Positions 23,460 through 32,020 of a DNA stretch of 33,932 nt are shown one piece after another. Position 1 is the first letter of the stretch, and each line of letters starts with the position of its first letter. A program made the translations under genes and the position numbers. Source of the DNA: JAKQHY01 sp034429475. Its GTDB lineage: Bacteria > Chloroflexota > Anaerolineae > B4-G1 > SLSP01. The notes under the pieces are model-generated. The model was not told where the DNA came from. It saw nothing but the letters and a program-made list of their open reading frames with translations, and searched no databases. The DNA lies in the NCBI GenBank assembly GCA_034429475.1, contig DAOUGD010000184.1:1-33932 (forward strand), given 5' to 3'.

Positions 23460-24605
23460 TTATGGCGTCAAATTAACCGGGAAGAAAATGTCCAGCGCCG
23501 TGATGAGCACAAACACGGCCAACATCACCATGAAGGCCACTGTGTAGATGCGCTCGGCCACCGCCGGCGTCAAAGGCTTGCGGCGGATTTTTTCCACAAT
23601 GATGAACAAAATGTGGCCGCCATCCAATGGCGGAATCGGCAGCAGGTTAAAAATCGCCAGGCTGAGGCTGAGCAGAATCAAGATATTCATGATTGGATAC
23701 GCCGCGCCGGCCGAAAAACTTTCCTGTACCGATTGTTGCGTAATCTGGCTGATACCCACAATCCCTACCGGACGCGCCATTTCCAGGGGGATCAGGCCCC
23801 GGATCACCATAATCGGCGCGCTCAACGTCATCTGCCCCATCAGCAGCACGTAACGGGTACCGTAGTTGAGCGATTTCCCCAGGGGATACCGCAGCAGTTC
23901 ACCCGCTTTCGGGATGCCGCCCACGAGGATGCCCAGCGACCCTTCGCCCTGAGGGGGATTGGCGCGCGGGACGGCGCTAAGCGCCACCGTCTCCCCATCG
24001 CGCCGCACCGTGAACGTGGTCGGCTGGCCCAGGCTGGCCTGGATATACGTCGAAACGTCTTCCACTTCTTCGACCGGCTGCTCATTGATCGCCAGAATGA
24101 CGTCGCCCACTTGCATCTCGGCGCCGGCAGCCGGCGAATTCGGCACGATCTCGTCAATTACGACTTCGTAGGCCGGCACGCCGGTGAGGTACAGCAGCAC
24201 GGCCAGCGCCCAGGCCAGCAGCAGGTTCATCACCGGGCCGGCGAGGTAGATCAACACCCGGTTGCCCGGCGAGGCCGCGTAGAGGCTGTGTTTGCGCGCT
24301 TCTTGCTTTTGTTGGAGTTCTTCCGGTGAAATGTCCTCCTCGATGGCCGAGCGTTCCTCGAAAAGGCTTTCCCCCTCCATTCGCACGAAGCCGCCGATGG
24401 GCAGCCAGTTCAGCGTAAAGTCGGTTTCCTTCCAGCGGAACAGTTTGAGGATACGCGGCGGGTAGCCAATGCCGAACTCTTTGGCCCACACGCCGGTCTT
24501 TCGGGCCATCAGGAAATGGCCGAACTCGTGAACTAAAATCAGGGGGATCAACCCCAACAGGAAACTCAATCCCTGCCCCAATACACCATTAAACAAATTT
24601 GACAT
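23460..24605 (-). CDS. rseP: RIP zinc metalloprotease (site-2 protease)
   Basis: This 381-residue intramembrane protease cleaves membrane-embedded substrates such as anti-sigma factors. The zinc site HEFGH is at residues 26-30 in the first membrane helix. A PDZ domain follows (about 155-240, with 'AGAEMQVGDVILAINEQPVEEVED'). The third ligand region is NLLPIPPLDGGH near residue 325, with four or so membrane helices in all. The length is slightly below that of E. coli RseP because only one PDZ domain is present, as in many other phyla. ATG 24605 follows TAGGAG. It heads the operon with the HEAT protein and the zinc peptidase. Confidence 0.93.
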   Translation of the reverse strand: MSNLFNGVLGQGLSFLLGLIPLILVHEFGHFLMARKTGVWAKEFGIGYPPRILKLFRWKETDFTLNWLPIGGFVRMEGESLFEERSAIEEDISPEELQQKQEARKHSLYAASPGNRVLIYLAGPVMNLLLAWALAVLLYLTGVPAYEVVIDEIVPNSPAAGAEMQVGDVILAINEQPVEEVEDVSTYIQASLGQPTTFTVRRDGETVALSAVPRANPPQGEGSLGILVGGIPKAGELLRYPLGKSLNYGTRYVLLMGQMTLSAPIMVIRGLIPLEMARPVGIVGISQITQQSVQESFSAGAAYPIMNILILLSLSLAIFNLLPIPPLDGGHILFIIVEKIRRKPLTPAVAERIYTVAFMVMLAVFVLITALDIFFPVNLTP

Positions 24606-24677
24606 GCTTATCTCCTACCTCAAGACCAACCCACACTCTATTGCTTTTGGCATTTTTCGATTTTCAGTGTTTAAAGC

Positions 24678-24706
24678 ATTATACTCTAAGGCCCATCCCT
24701 GTCCAG
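24678..24706 (-). promoter_or_regulatory. Promoter of the rseP operon
   Basis: A perfect TATAAT is present on the - strand at 24683-24678. The -35 candidate 17 bases upstream (CTGGAC, 24706-24701) is weak. The distance to the rseP ATG (24605) gives a leader of about 65 bases. Confidence 0.5.
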
Positions 24707-24720
24707 AAAATCAACCTCTT

Positions 24721-24763
24721 AAAAAAACATTGAGGGCTACGACGCACGCCGTAGCCCTCAATG
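24721..24763 (-). terminator. Strong intrinsic terminator of the serine hydrolase gene
   Basis: CATTGAGGGCTACG pairs perfectly with CGTAGCCCTCAATG (14-bp stem, 8-base loop, 24728-24763). On the - strand it is followed by seven T (24727-24721). It lies just beyond the stop of the serine hydrolase. Confidence 0.9.
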
Positions 24764-24780
24764 CCTCTGCGAGAGGCGTC

Positions 24781-26001
24781 TCAAATCATCGCCTGATACG
24801 TCAACTGTTTGAACGTGTCCGCCAGCGGATAGTAGTTGTTCGGGCTGTGCTGCGTCATCAGCAGGCCGTAAAGCGCCTGCCGGCGATCCACCCAGAAGTA
24901 GGTGTTGAACGCGCCGTCCCAGCCGAACTCGCCCACGGAGCCGGCTTTGCCGGACGCCGACACGTCCATCAGGACGCGCGTGCCCAGACTGTAGCCGTAC
25001 CCCTGATGGAACAGGTCTTCGCCCTCGGCGAAGCCGTAGGGCAGCGCGGCGGCGGGGGCGTGATTGATCGTGAACAGGTCCACCGTCGTCGGGCTGAGCA
25101 GGCGCGCCCCGTGCAACTCGCCGCCGTTGACGAGCATCTGCAAGAAGCGCGCATAATCTTCCAGTGTGGAAACCAACCCACCGCCGCCGGAGAGGAACGC
25201 CGGCTTGTTGAAGCGCGGGCTGTCCGCCGGCGCTTCCAGCAGCTTCAACTCTGCCGGCCCTTCCGTGTGCCCATAAAGCGCCGTCAGGCGGTTGGCTTTT
25301 TCTTTGGGGACATAGAAATCCGTGTCCACCATGCCCAACGGACCGAAGACACGCTCTTTGAAAAACTCGTCCAACGGCTTGCCGGAGATGATCTCGACAA
25401 GGTGGCCCAACACGTCAATTGCCAGGCTGTAGCGCCACTTCGTCCCCGGCTGGAAGGCCAGCGGCAGGCGCGTCAGCCCTTCGACCATATCCTTTACTGT
25501 AGCTTGTTGTGGGTCCAGCCCGGTTTCCTTCTGTGACTTCTGATACAACCGATCCACCGGATCATTCTGATTCCAGCCGTAGCTCAGGCCGGCGGTATGG
25601 GTGAAGAGGTGGCGGAACGTGACCGGACGGATCGGATCGGCCAATTCCACGCCGTCCGCAGTCTCCCGCACGAACACCTTCACGTCTTTGAAGCCGGGGA
25701 TGAATTCGGAGACGGGCGTGTTCAGGGTGAAATACCCCTCTTCGTACAGCATCATGATAGCAACCGCCGTCACCGGCTTGGTCATCGAAGCGATGCGGAA
25801 GATGGCGTCGAATTCCATCGGCCGCTGCGCCTCCCGATCCATCCACCCCTGCTTTTCCAGGTAGACGGTCTCGCCGCGCCGGGCGACCGTCGTGATCAGG
25901 CCGGCGATCTTCCCATCGTCCACATATCGCTGCATCGCCGCGCCGATACGCGCCAGCCGCGCGGCTGAGCATCCTACCGCTTCAGGTACACTTGTTCGCA
26001 T
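24781..26001 (-). CDS. Serine hydrolase, class C beta-lactamase/EstB-like family
   Basis: This 406-residue cytosolic enzyme has the catalytic SMTK motif at S72–K75. The second motif region is WRYSLAIDVLGHLVE, where the usual Y-x-N is Y-S-x as in EstB-type esterases. A later HQGYGYSLG provides the third conserved block. Such proteins hydrolyse esters or beta-lactam-like substrates; actual beta-lactamase activity is unlikely from the motif pattern. ATG 26001 is chosen because AAGGAGG stands 7 bases upstream; the open frame continues 13 codons further without a ribosome site. There is no signal peptide. It ends at a strong terminator and is divergent from the solute-binding protein gene. Confidence 0.88.
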   Translation of the reverse strand: MRTSVPEAVGCSAARLARIGAAMQRYVDDGKIAGLITTVARRGETVYLEKQGWMDREAQRPMEFDAIFRIASMTKPVTAVAIMMLYEEGYFTLNTPVSEFIPGFKDVKVFVRETADGVELADPIRPVTFRHLFTHTAGLSYGWNQNDPVDRLYQKSQKETGLDPQQATVKDMVEGLTRLPLAFQPGTKWRYSLAIDVLGHLVEIISGKPLDEFFKERVFGPLGMVDTDFYVPKEKANRLTALYGHTEGPAELKLLEAPADSPRFNKPAFLSGGGGLVSTLEDYARFLQMLVNGGELHGARLLSPTTVDLFTINHAPAAALPYGFAEGEDLFHQGYGYSLGTRVLMDVSASGKAGSVGEFGWDGAFNTYFWVDRRQALYGLLMTQHSPNNYYPLADTFKQLTYQAMI

Positions 26002-26046
26002 TGAAAGCCTCCTTGAAGTATTCGGGTGTGTAACGCACAAAACGCC

Positions 26047-26094
26047 ATTATAGTCCCATTCATCGGTTTCACATAAACCGGTTTGTCATATAAT
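26047..26094. promoter_or_regulatory. Divergent promoters with a shared operator-like palindrome
   Basis: A perfect TATAAT lies on the + strand (26089-26094, facing the solute-binding protein) and another on the - strand (26052-26047, facing the serine hydrolase). Between them CGGTTT-cacat-AAACCG (26064-26080) is a perfect inverted repeat that overlaps a second palindrome, AAACCGGTTT (26075-26084). A regulator bound here could control both genes. Confidence 0.6.
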
Positions 26095-26119
26095 GTTTAA
26101 AACGCAATGGAGGTGACAC

Positions 26120-27361
26120 ATGAAACGGTCTGCTATGGTTGTAGGACTGTTGGCTTTGTTACTGGCGCCGGCTTGTCAGAATCTCCGTCCCTTCAAATGC
26201 GCCGATCCCCTCGGTTGTGTGACGCTTGCGCCTGAAGCCCCCCTCCGGTTGGGCGTGATTCACGATTTAAGCGGCGGCGGCGCCGTCTTCGGCGTCGAGC
26301 AACGCAATATTTTCGAGCTGGTCGTGGCCGAACACGACGGCCAACTCTTAGGGCATCCGATTCAGGTCCAGGTCGAGGACGAACTCTGCACGGCGGAGGG
26401 CGGCGCGAACGCGGCGCTGCGCATCACCGCCGTCCCAGAGACCGTCGGCATCTTTGGCACAACTTGCTCCAGCGCGGCGGCGGCGGCCATGGGGGTCATT
26501 TCTGACACCGGCATGGTGATGATCTCCGGCGTCAACAGCGCGCCTTCGCTGACCTCGTTTGGCGGCGACGCCGGGGCGGACTGGCGGCCGGGCTACTTCC
26601 GCACGATGCTGAACGTCGCCGAGGAAGCTGATGCGACCGCCGTGTACATCTACCAGGAGTTGGGCGTCACCCGGGCGGCCACGGTGGACGATGGCGATAC
26701 ATTTTCCCTGGCCTACAAAGAAGTCTTCGCGCAGAAGTTCGTCGAATTGGGCGGCAAGATCGTGGCCGAGGTAACGGTGAACAAGGGTGACACCGACATG
26801 CGCCCGGTGTTGGAAGCCATCACCGCGACCGAGGCGCAATTGGTGTTCCTCTCGTTGTTCCCGCCTGAAGGCGCGGCCCTGGTGCAGCAGGCCCGACAGG
26901 TCCCGGGGATGGAAACCCGCATAATTTTCGGCGGCGGCTCGCTGCGCACCGACAACTTCCTCGCCGCCGCCGGCGACGCGGCGCTTGGCATGTATTTCGT
27001 CGGTTCGGCGCCGCCAGTGGAAGGCCCGGCCAATGATGCGCTGGTCGCGGCCTACACCGCTCGTTTCGGCGCGGCCCCGCAGACCGTTACCTATGCCTAC
27101 GGGTACGACGCCGCCAATCTGTTGCTCCACGCTATCGAGGCCGTGTCTGTGCAGGAGGAAAATGGGACGCTGCACATCGGACGCCAGGCGCTCCGCGACG
27201 CGTTGTACACCACCCAAGACTTTTCGGGCGTCACCGGCGCAATTCAATGCAATCCCTTGGGCGACTGTGCGGTGGTCCGATTCGATTTTCTCAAAATGAC
27301 GACGCCGGTCAACCATGTCCAGGAACTCCTCTCACAAGTGGTCTACACATACAGGCCGTGA
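26120..27361 (+). CDS. Lipoprotein solute-binding protein, branched-chain amino acid type
   Basis: This 413-residue protein has a lipoprotein signal (LLAPAC, lipidated Cys19) and a type I periplasmic binding fold (Peripla_BP_6). Typical blocks are 'RLGVIHDLSGGGAVFGVEQRN', 'VGIFGTTCSSAAAAAMGVISDTGMVMIS', 'VYIYQELGVTRAATVDDGDTFS' and 'TYAYGYDAANLLLHAIEA'. Such proteins bind amino acids, urea or small amides outside the membrane and usually serve an ABC importer. No permease or ATPase gene is nearby. A hybrid histidine kinase follows at once, so a sensory role is likely. The start follows GGAGG. Confidence 0.88.
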   Translation: MKRSAMVVGLLALLLAPACQNLRPFKCADPLGCVTLAPEAPLRLGVIHDLSGGGAVFGVEQRNIFELVVAEHDGQLLGHPIQVQVEDELCTAEGGANAALRITAVPETVGIFGTTCSSAAAAAMGVISDTGMVMISGVNSAPSLTSFGGDAGADWRPGYFRTMLNVAEEADATAVYIYQELGVTRAATVDDGDTFSLAYKEVFAQKFVELGGKIVAEVTVNKGDTDMRPVLEAITATEAQLVFLSLFPPEGAALVQQARQVPGMETRIIFGGGSLRTDNFLAAAGDAALGMYFVGSAPPVEGPANDALVAAYTARFGAAPQTVTYAYGYDAANLLLHAIEAVSVQEENGTLHIGRQALRDALYTTQDFSGVTGAIQCNPLGDCAVVRFDFLKMTTPVNHVQELLSQVVYTYRP

Positions 27362-27362
27362 T

Positions 27363-30300
27363 GTGAACTTGCGCTCACTGGCCGCGCGGCGCTGGCGCGC
27401 CCTTAGCATCACCACCAAATTCTCGGTGGCGTTCGGACTGCTGCTGGGGATGATCTTGCTCGTCGCCCTCAGCAGTTACCTGGCGCTGACCGCCGTGCGC
27501 CGCGAGACGGAAGCCGCCATTGTCACCAGCACCGAAATTCAAAAACTGGTGCTGGAAATGGATCAAGGATTAGCCAACGCCCGCCGGCTCCAAAGCGATT
27601 TCTTCTTGCAGTACTCCTCTCTCGGTTTTGAGGAAGCTGAGTCGCGCTATGTGAAACCGGCCATCACGCAAATCACCCAGGTTATCACCCACAGCACGAC
27701 GCTCAAAGCCCTCATTGCACAATCCGATGTCAGCGCAGCCCTGCGCGCACACGACGCCGACCTGAATCTCTATCTTTCCTCGGCAGAACGTAACGCGCGC
27801 ATTTTCCTGGAAGCGGTGGAGATGACGGCAGCTCTCTCTGCCCCTGAAACGGGACTGTTGGATCAACTGGCCGTCCAGTCTGCACAATTGTCCACACTGC
27901 TGGCAGAATCCCAGTCAACCGATCTCTTGCTGATCTACTATGAGATGCAGGCTTTTGAGCAGGAGTATCTGATCACCCGCCGCCGCCCCGTTTCGCAATC
28001 CGCCCTCAACGTGGGCGCGCACTTGCGCCAGGCAATTGAGGAGTCCCCGGCGTTGGATGCTTCTCAAAAGACCGCCGCGCAGGAGCATCTCCGGCAATAC
28101 CTGGCGTTGACCGAGCAGATTGCGGATTTGGATGTGACGATGCGCGGCAAATTCAACGACTTTGATCTGCAAGCTGCGTCGTTGGAGCCGATTTCGGCGA
28201 AGCTGCTCGTGCTGGCCGACGCCGAAGTGACGCGCGCCCGCCAACAAATCCGGCAGACCAGCCGGCTGGCGGTCGGTGTCATGAGTGGTATTTCAGTGCT
28301 GGGGATCGGCGCGGCCCTGGTCATCGGCAAATTGCTTAACAACAGCATTACTCGCAACGTCATCGCTCTGACGCGCACGGCGGCGAATTTGCAGCGCGGC
28401 GACCTGGGCGCCGCCGCGCATATCCGCAGTGAGGACGAACTGGGACTCTTGGCGACTACCTTCAACGCGATGTCCGCCGAAATTCGCGCCAAAGTGACAG
28501 AATTGACCGCGCTCAACCAGGCGTTGCAAACTAGCGAGAAGAAATATCGCAAACTGTTCGAGGATTCCTACGATTGCATCGTGTTGGCACGCATGGATGG
28601 GGAAATTCTGGACATCAATCCGGCGGGAGAGCGGCTCTTGGGCAGCGCCCGCGAAACACTCATCGGACGTAACGCGCGCACTTTATACGTCAATCCGCAG
28701 GATCGTGAGCGGCTTTTAAACGGAATAGAAGAGAAAGGGATCAACAGTATCGAAACCCAATTGCGTCGGCTGGATGGCGTGCAAATCCACACCCTGCTGA
28801 GCACCACCGCGCAACGGGCCGAAGATGGCCGCATCACCGGCTTGCTCACCATCATCCACGACATCACCGAGCGCATCCGCGCCGAGCAGTCGCAGCAAAC
28901 AGCAGCGGAAGAACGCGCCCGTCTCTTGACCGAAATCCGCGAGCAAGCGCGGCGCGTTCAGCAAATTGTGGACACGGTGCCGGAAGGCGTGCTGCTGCTG
29001 GACAGGGAGTGCCGCATTGGCCTGGCGAATCCGACGGCCCGGCAGTACCTTCAACTCCTATCCGCGGACGCCGACACTCCGTTGACCCATTTGGGCGACC
29101 GCCCCATCCAGGAGTTGTTGACTTCTCCTCCCAAGGGGCTGTGGCACGAAGTCACTGTGGCGAGCGCGACGCAGCAAGTCTTCCAGGTGCTGGCGCGCTC
29201 TGTCGAAAATGGCCCGCAGCCGGGCGGCTGGGTGTTGGTGATTCACGACGAGACGCAACAGCGGCAGATCGAGCGGCAAATCCAACAGCAAGAGCGGCTG
29301 GCGGCGGTAGGGCAACTGGCGGCGGGAATTGCCCACGATTTCAATAACATTATGGCCGCAATCGTGTTGTATGCGCAAATGATGGCCCGTTCTCCCACCC
29401 TCTCCCCCCGCGACCAGGAACGCATGCAGACCATCAATGAGCAGGCGCTCCATGCCAGCAATCTGATCCAGCAAATTTTGGATTTCAGCCGGCGGGCCGT
29501 GTTGGAACGCCGTCCATTGGATTTAGCGCCGCTGCTTAAGGAACAGGTTAAACTTTTAACGCGCACCCTGCCGGAAAACATCCAGGTTGAATTGCACATG
29601 GGAAACGCCGACTACACAATCCAGGGCGATCCCACCCGCCTCCAGCAGATATTCATGAATCTGGCAGTCAATGCCCGCGACGCCATGCCCGACGGCGGAT
29701 GGCTCGGCTTCAGCCTGGAACGCGTCCACTTCTCGCTGATCAAGGACATTCCGTTGCCCGGCATGACCCCCGGCGACTGGATCGTGCTCACGATTGCGGA
29801 TACTGGGGTCGGCATCCCGGCCCACGTCTTGCCGCACATTTTTGAACCTTTCTTCACCACGAAAGCGCCGGGCAAAGGTTCCGGCCTGGGATTGGCGCAG
29901 GTACACGGCATTGTTGGGGCGCACGAGGGCTTCATTGACGTCCAAACCCAGACGACGCCCCTGGCGCAAACTTCAGAGGCGCCTGCCCCAATCACCGGAA
30001 CCCGCTTTGTTCTCTACCTCCCCGCCTACTCCCACAACCAACCCACGCCGCAATTACAAGAAACCGCAGTCCTGCCCCATGGACAGGGGGAGACCCTCCT
30101 GTTGGTCGAAGACAACGCGGCCACCCGCGCCGCGCTGGTTGAGAGCCTGCAACTGCTCAATTACCGGGTATTGACTGCCGAGGACGGCCAAAAAGCGTTA
30201 GCCATCCTGGCGCACCCACAAAACGACATCGCGCTGATTGTGAGTGATGTCGTTATGCCCAATATGGGCGGGATCGCGCTATTCCACATCCTGCACGAGC

Positions 30301-30473
30301 GAGCCATCCCCATCAAAATCATCCTGCTCAGCGGCCATCCCCTGACCGACGAGTTGGAGGCTTTGCAAGCTCAAGATGCGGCCAGCGATACCCCCTTGCT
30401 GGCCGGCTGGCTGCTCAAACCGCCCACATTGGAGAGACTGGCCGGGATTGTGGCGCGAGGGTTGGCCGGTTAA
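27363..30473 (+). CDS. Hybrid sensor histidine kinase with response-regulator domain
   Basis: The protein has 1036 residues from GTG 27363; an ATG at 27315 would overlap the upstream gene by 47 bases, and neither start has a good ribosome site. The order is membrane helix (about 16-41), helical extracytoplasmic sensor (about 42-300), membrane helix (about 302-325) and HAMP (about 326-380). Two PAS domains follow (about 395-505 and 530-640). HisKA is GIAHDFNNIM (His about 656). The ATPase domain has VNARDAMPDGG, DTGVGIP and GSGLGLAQV. The C-terminal receiver (about 910-1036) keeps the acidic pair in LLLVEDN, the phosphorylated Asp in VSDVVMPNMGG and the Lys in LLKPP. It is coupled to the upstream solute-binding lipoprotein, which may present the ligand. 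There is no output domain, so phosphate probably goes on to another protein. Confidence 0.9.
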   Translation: MNLRSLAARRWRALSITTKFSVAFGLLLGMILLVALSSYLALTAVRRETEAAIVTSTEIQKLVLEMDQGLANARRLQSDFFLQYSSLGFEEAESRYVKPAITQITQVITHSTTLKALIAQSDVSAALRAHDADLNLYLSSAERNARIFLEAVEMTAALSAPETGLLDQLAVQSAQLSTLLAESQSTDLLLIYYEMQAFEQEYLITRRRPVSQSALNVGAHLRQAIEESPALDASQKTAAQEHLRQYLALTEQIADLDVTMRGKFNDFDLQAASLEPISAKLLVLADAEVTRARQQIRQTSRLAVGVMSGISVLGIGAALVIGKLLNNSITRNVIALTRTAANLQRGDLGAAAHIRSEDELGLLATTFNAMSAEIRAKVTELTALNQALQTSEKKYRKLFEDSYDCIVLARMDGEILDINPAGERLLGSARETLIGRNARTLYVNPQDRERLLNGIEEKGINSIETQLRRLDGVQIHTLLSTTAQRAEDGRITGLLTIIHDITERIRAEQSQQTAAEERARLLTEIREQARRVQQIVDTVPEGVLLLDRECRIGLANPTARQYLQLLSADADTPLTHLGDRPIQELLTSPPKGLWHEVTVASATQQVFQVLARSVENGPQPGGWVLVIHDETQQRQIERQIQQQERLAAVGQLAAGIAHDFNNIMAAIVLYAQMMARSPTLSPRDQERMQTINEQALHASNLIQQILDFSRRAVLERRPLDLAPLLKEQVKLLTRTLPENIQVELHMGNADYTIQGDPTRLQQIFMNLAVNARDAMPDGGWLGFSLERVHFSLIKDIPLPGMTPGDWIVLTIADTGVGIPAHVLPHIFEPFFTTKAPGKGSGLGLAQVHGIVGAHEGFIDVQTQTTPLAQTSEAPAPITGTRFVLYLPAYSHNQPTPQLQETAVLPHGQGETLLLVEDNAATRAALVESLQLLNYRVLTAEDGQKALAILAHPQNDIALIVSDVVMPNMGGIALFHILHERAIPIKIILLSGHPLTDELEALQAQDAASDTPLLAGWLLKPPTLERLAGIVARGLAG

Positions 30474-31240
30474 GCCGCAAGCTGCTGCAACGTCTCAAAC
30501 GCGGCCTTTGCCTGCGCCGCCATATCCTCCCACTTGCCCTCGATGGAGACCGGGCCATCGTAGCCGGCCTCTTTGAGGGCGCGGAGGAACGCGCTGAAGT
30601 CGCACGCCTCAAAGCCCGGCGCCACCCGCGAATCTCGCGTAGCAATATGGACGTGACGTAGCAGGTCCCCATAGATCAAGATCGCCTCATAGTCGTTGTC
30701 GTCCAGCAGCCAGTGATAGGCATCCACCAACAGCCGCACGTGGGGATGATCCACGTCTTGCACGTAGCGGCCCGCCTCGCGCACCGAGGTCAGCACGTTG
30801 CACTCGCGCTGATTGAGCGGCTCGACGACCACCGTGACGGCGCGCTGCTGCGCCAGCGGCCCGATCATCCTGCCGAACTCCACCAACTGCTGCCAAGCGA
30901 TGTCGCGGTCGAAGTCATCGGGGATGTGACGCGCGCCGCCGGAGCCGAAAACGATGGTCTTGACGCCCACCTGCTCCGCGCGCGCAAACGCGACGCTCAC
31001 GTACTGCCGCAGCGCGTTCGTATTAACGTCCGGGCCGGTGATTTTAAGGTCGCCCGGCACAAAGCTGTTGGCCGCAATTGTTGGGAGGGCCGCCGCCTGG
31101 ATGCGCGCCAGCTCCGACGCGAACGTCGCCTCGTCTGCCAGCGGCTTGAGGTGATTCTGGACGTTCAGCTCAATAAAATCAAATCCCGCCGCAGCCAGCG
31201 CGGGGGCAAATTGAGGGTCGGCGCATACGCCAAGTTTCAT
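30470..31240 (-). CDS. Sugar phosphate isomerase/epimerase-like TIM barrel
   Basis: This 256-residue protein is of the xylose-isomerase-like TIM-barrel family (AP_endonuc_2). It starts 'MKLGVCADPQFAPALAAAGFDFIELNV'. Probable metal ligands are the Glu in VVVEPLNQRECN, the Asp and His in LLVDAYHWLLD, the His in LRHVHIATRD and the Glu in VSIEGKW. The family includes sugar epimerases, isomerases and lyases; the substrate is not predictable here. The start follows AAGGAG, 12 bases after the AviRa-like gene, so it is the last gene of a three-gene operon. Its stop shares TTAA with the stop of the convergent kinase gene. Confidence 0.85.
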   Translation of the reverse strand: MKLGVCADPQFAPALAAAGFDFIELNVQNHLKPLADEATFASELARIQAAALPTIAANSFVPGDLKITGPDVNTNALRQYVSVAFARAEQVGVKTIVFGSGGARHIPDDFDRDIAWQQLVEFGRMIGPLAQQRAVTVVVEPLNQRECNVLTSVREAGRYVQDVDHPHVRLLVDAYHWLLDDNDYEAILIYGDLLRHVHIATRDSRVAPGFEACDFSAFLRALKEAGYDGPVSIEGKWEDMAAQAKAAFETLQQLAA

Positions 31241-31252
31241 GTCTAATCTCCT

Positions 31253-32002
31253 TTATCTTACCATTGAAAGTACGATTCGCCGTTTGCCGATCTGAAAGTG
31301 AGCGACGCGGCGATAGTCTGCGTGAGTTGTTTTCTGGCTTTTGTCCGACGCCACTGCCACGATGGCGTCCGGCGTCAGCAGAGGACGCAGGGATTCAAGC
31401 ATCTGCCATACCGGCGGACGGGCCGTGTCCGCGATGTGCCAGGTCGTGTGCTGTCCGTATGGCACGTCGGTGAGGACGATGTCTATCCGCCGTCCGTCCA
31501 ATCCTTCTTGAAGCGTCTGGGAACGCATCACGTCGGCGTGAAAAAGGTGCGTTTGCAGGTCATGAGCCTGGGTCAACTGACGTAAACGAGCGCGCAACGA
31601 CTGCGCGCTTTCCAACGCTTCCGCGTGCGAGAGCTTGCCGTATTGCTTCAACAGCGTTTCGATTTCCGCGATCCGGTCATCCAGCCCACGCAGCGTCAAC
31701 AGGGCGAAGTTGCGCCGGGCCAGGGTGAGCGCCTGCTCGTCTACGTCGGAGCCGATGAGCATTTCAAGATCGTCCCAGTGCCCATAGGCCAGCGTGCTGA
31801 GATGATAGGCGCCGCCGCAACAGGGGTCGTAGAGCGTACACCGCCCGGACAACCCGTGGGCCGCGCGGACGGCCAGGCAGCGCTGGAACATCTCGCTGAC
31901 CAGTCGCACGGGAAAGGCCGGATAGCCGGGGAGGCTGTGGAAGACCTTGCCTCCGGCGTAGTCCGCGTAGTTTTCCCGGTCGGCAGCGAACTGATAGGGC
32001 AT
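31253..32002 (-). CDS. AviRa-like 23S rRNA methyltransferase
   Basis: This 249-residue SAM-dependent methyltransferase has YDPCCGGAYHLS (about 58-69) as the SAM loop. 'GSDVDEQALTLARRNFALL' follows, then a helical insert ('LSHAEALESAQSLRARL') and TDVPYGQHTTW as the catalytic motif. This arrangement matches the avilamycin-resistance enzyme AviRa, which methylates a guanine in 23S rRNA. The assignment is from remembered motif similarity. No antibiotic cluster is visible, so a housekeeping or self-protection role is open. A ribosome site (AGGAAG) precedes ATG 32002. The Nudix gene ends 18 bases upstream. Confidence 0.8.
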   Translation of the reverse strand: MPYQFAADRENYADYAGGKVFHSLPGYPAFPVRLVSEMFQRCLAVRAAHGLSGRCTLYDPCCGGAYHLSTLAYGHWDDLEMLIGSDVDEQALTLARRNFALLTLRGLDDRIAEIETLLKQYGKLSHAEALESAQSLRARLRQLTQAHDLQTHLFHADVMRSQTLQEGLDGRRIDIVLTDVPYGQHTTWHIADTARPPVWQMLESLRPLLTPDAIVAVASDKSQKTTHADYRRVAHFQIGKRRIVLSMVR

Positions 32003-32020
32003 CGTTTCTTGCTTCCTGCC

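Noticed and set aside
23145..24329. 394-codon + strand open frame
   Set aside because: It is antisense to rseP and the HEAT gene, both of which have clear motifs.
24781..26001. Beta-lactamase conferring resistance
   Set aside because: SxxK is present, but the protein has no signal peptide and carries Y-S-x instead of Y-x-N, which fits esterase-like serine hydrolases better.
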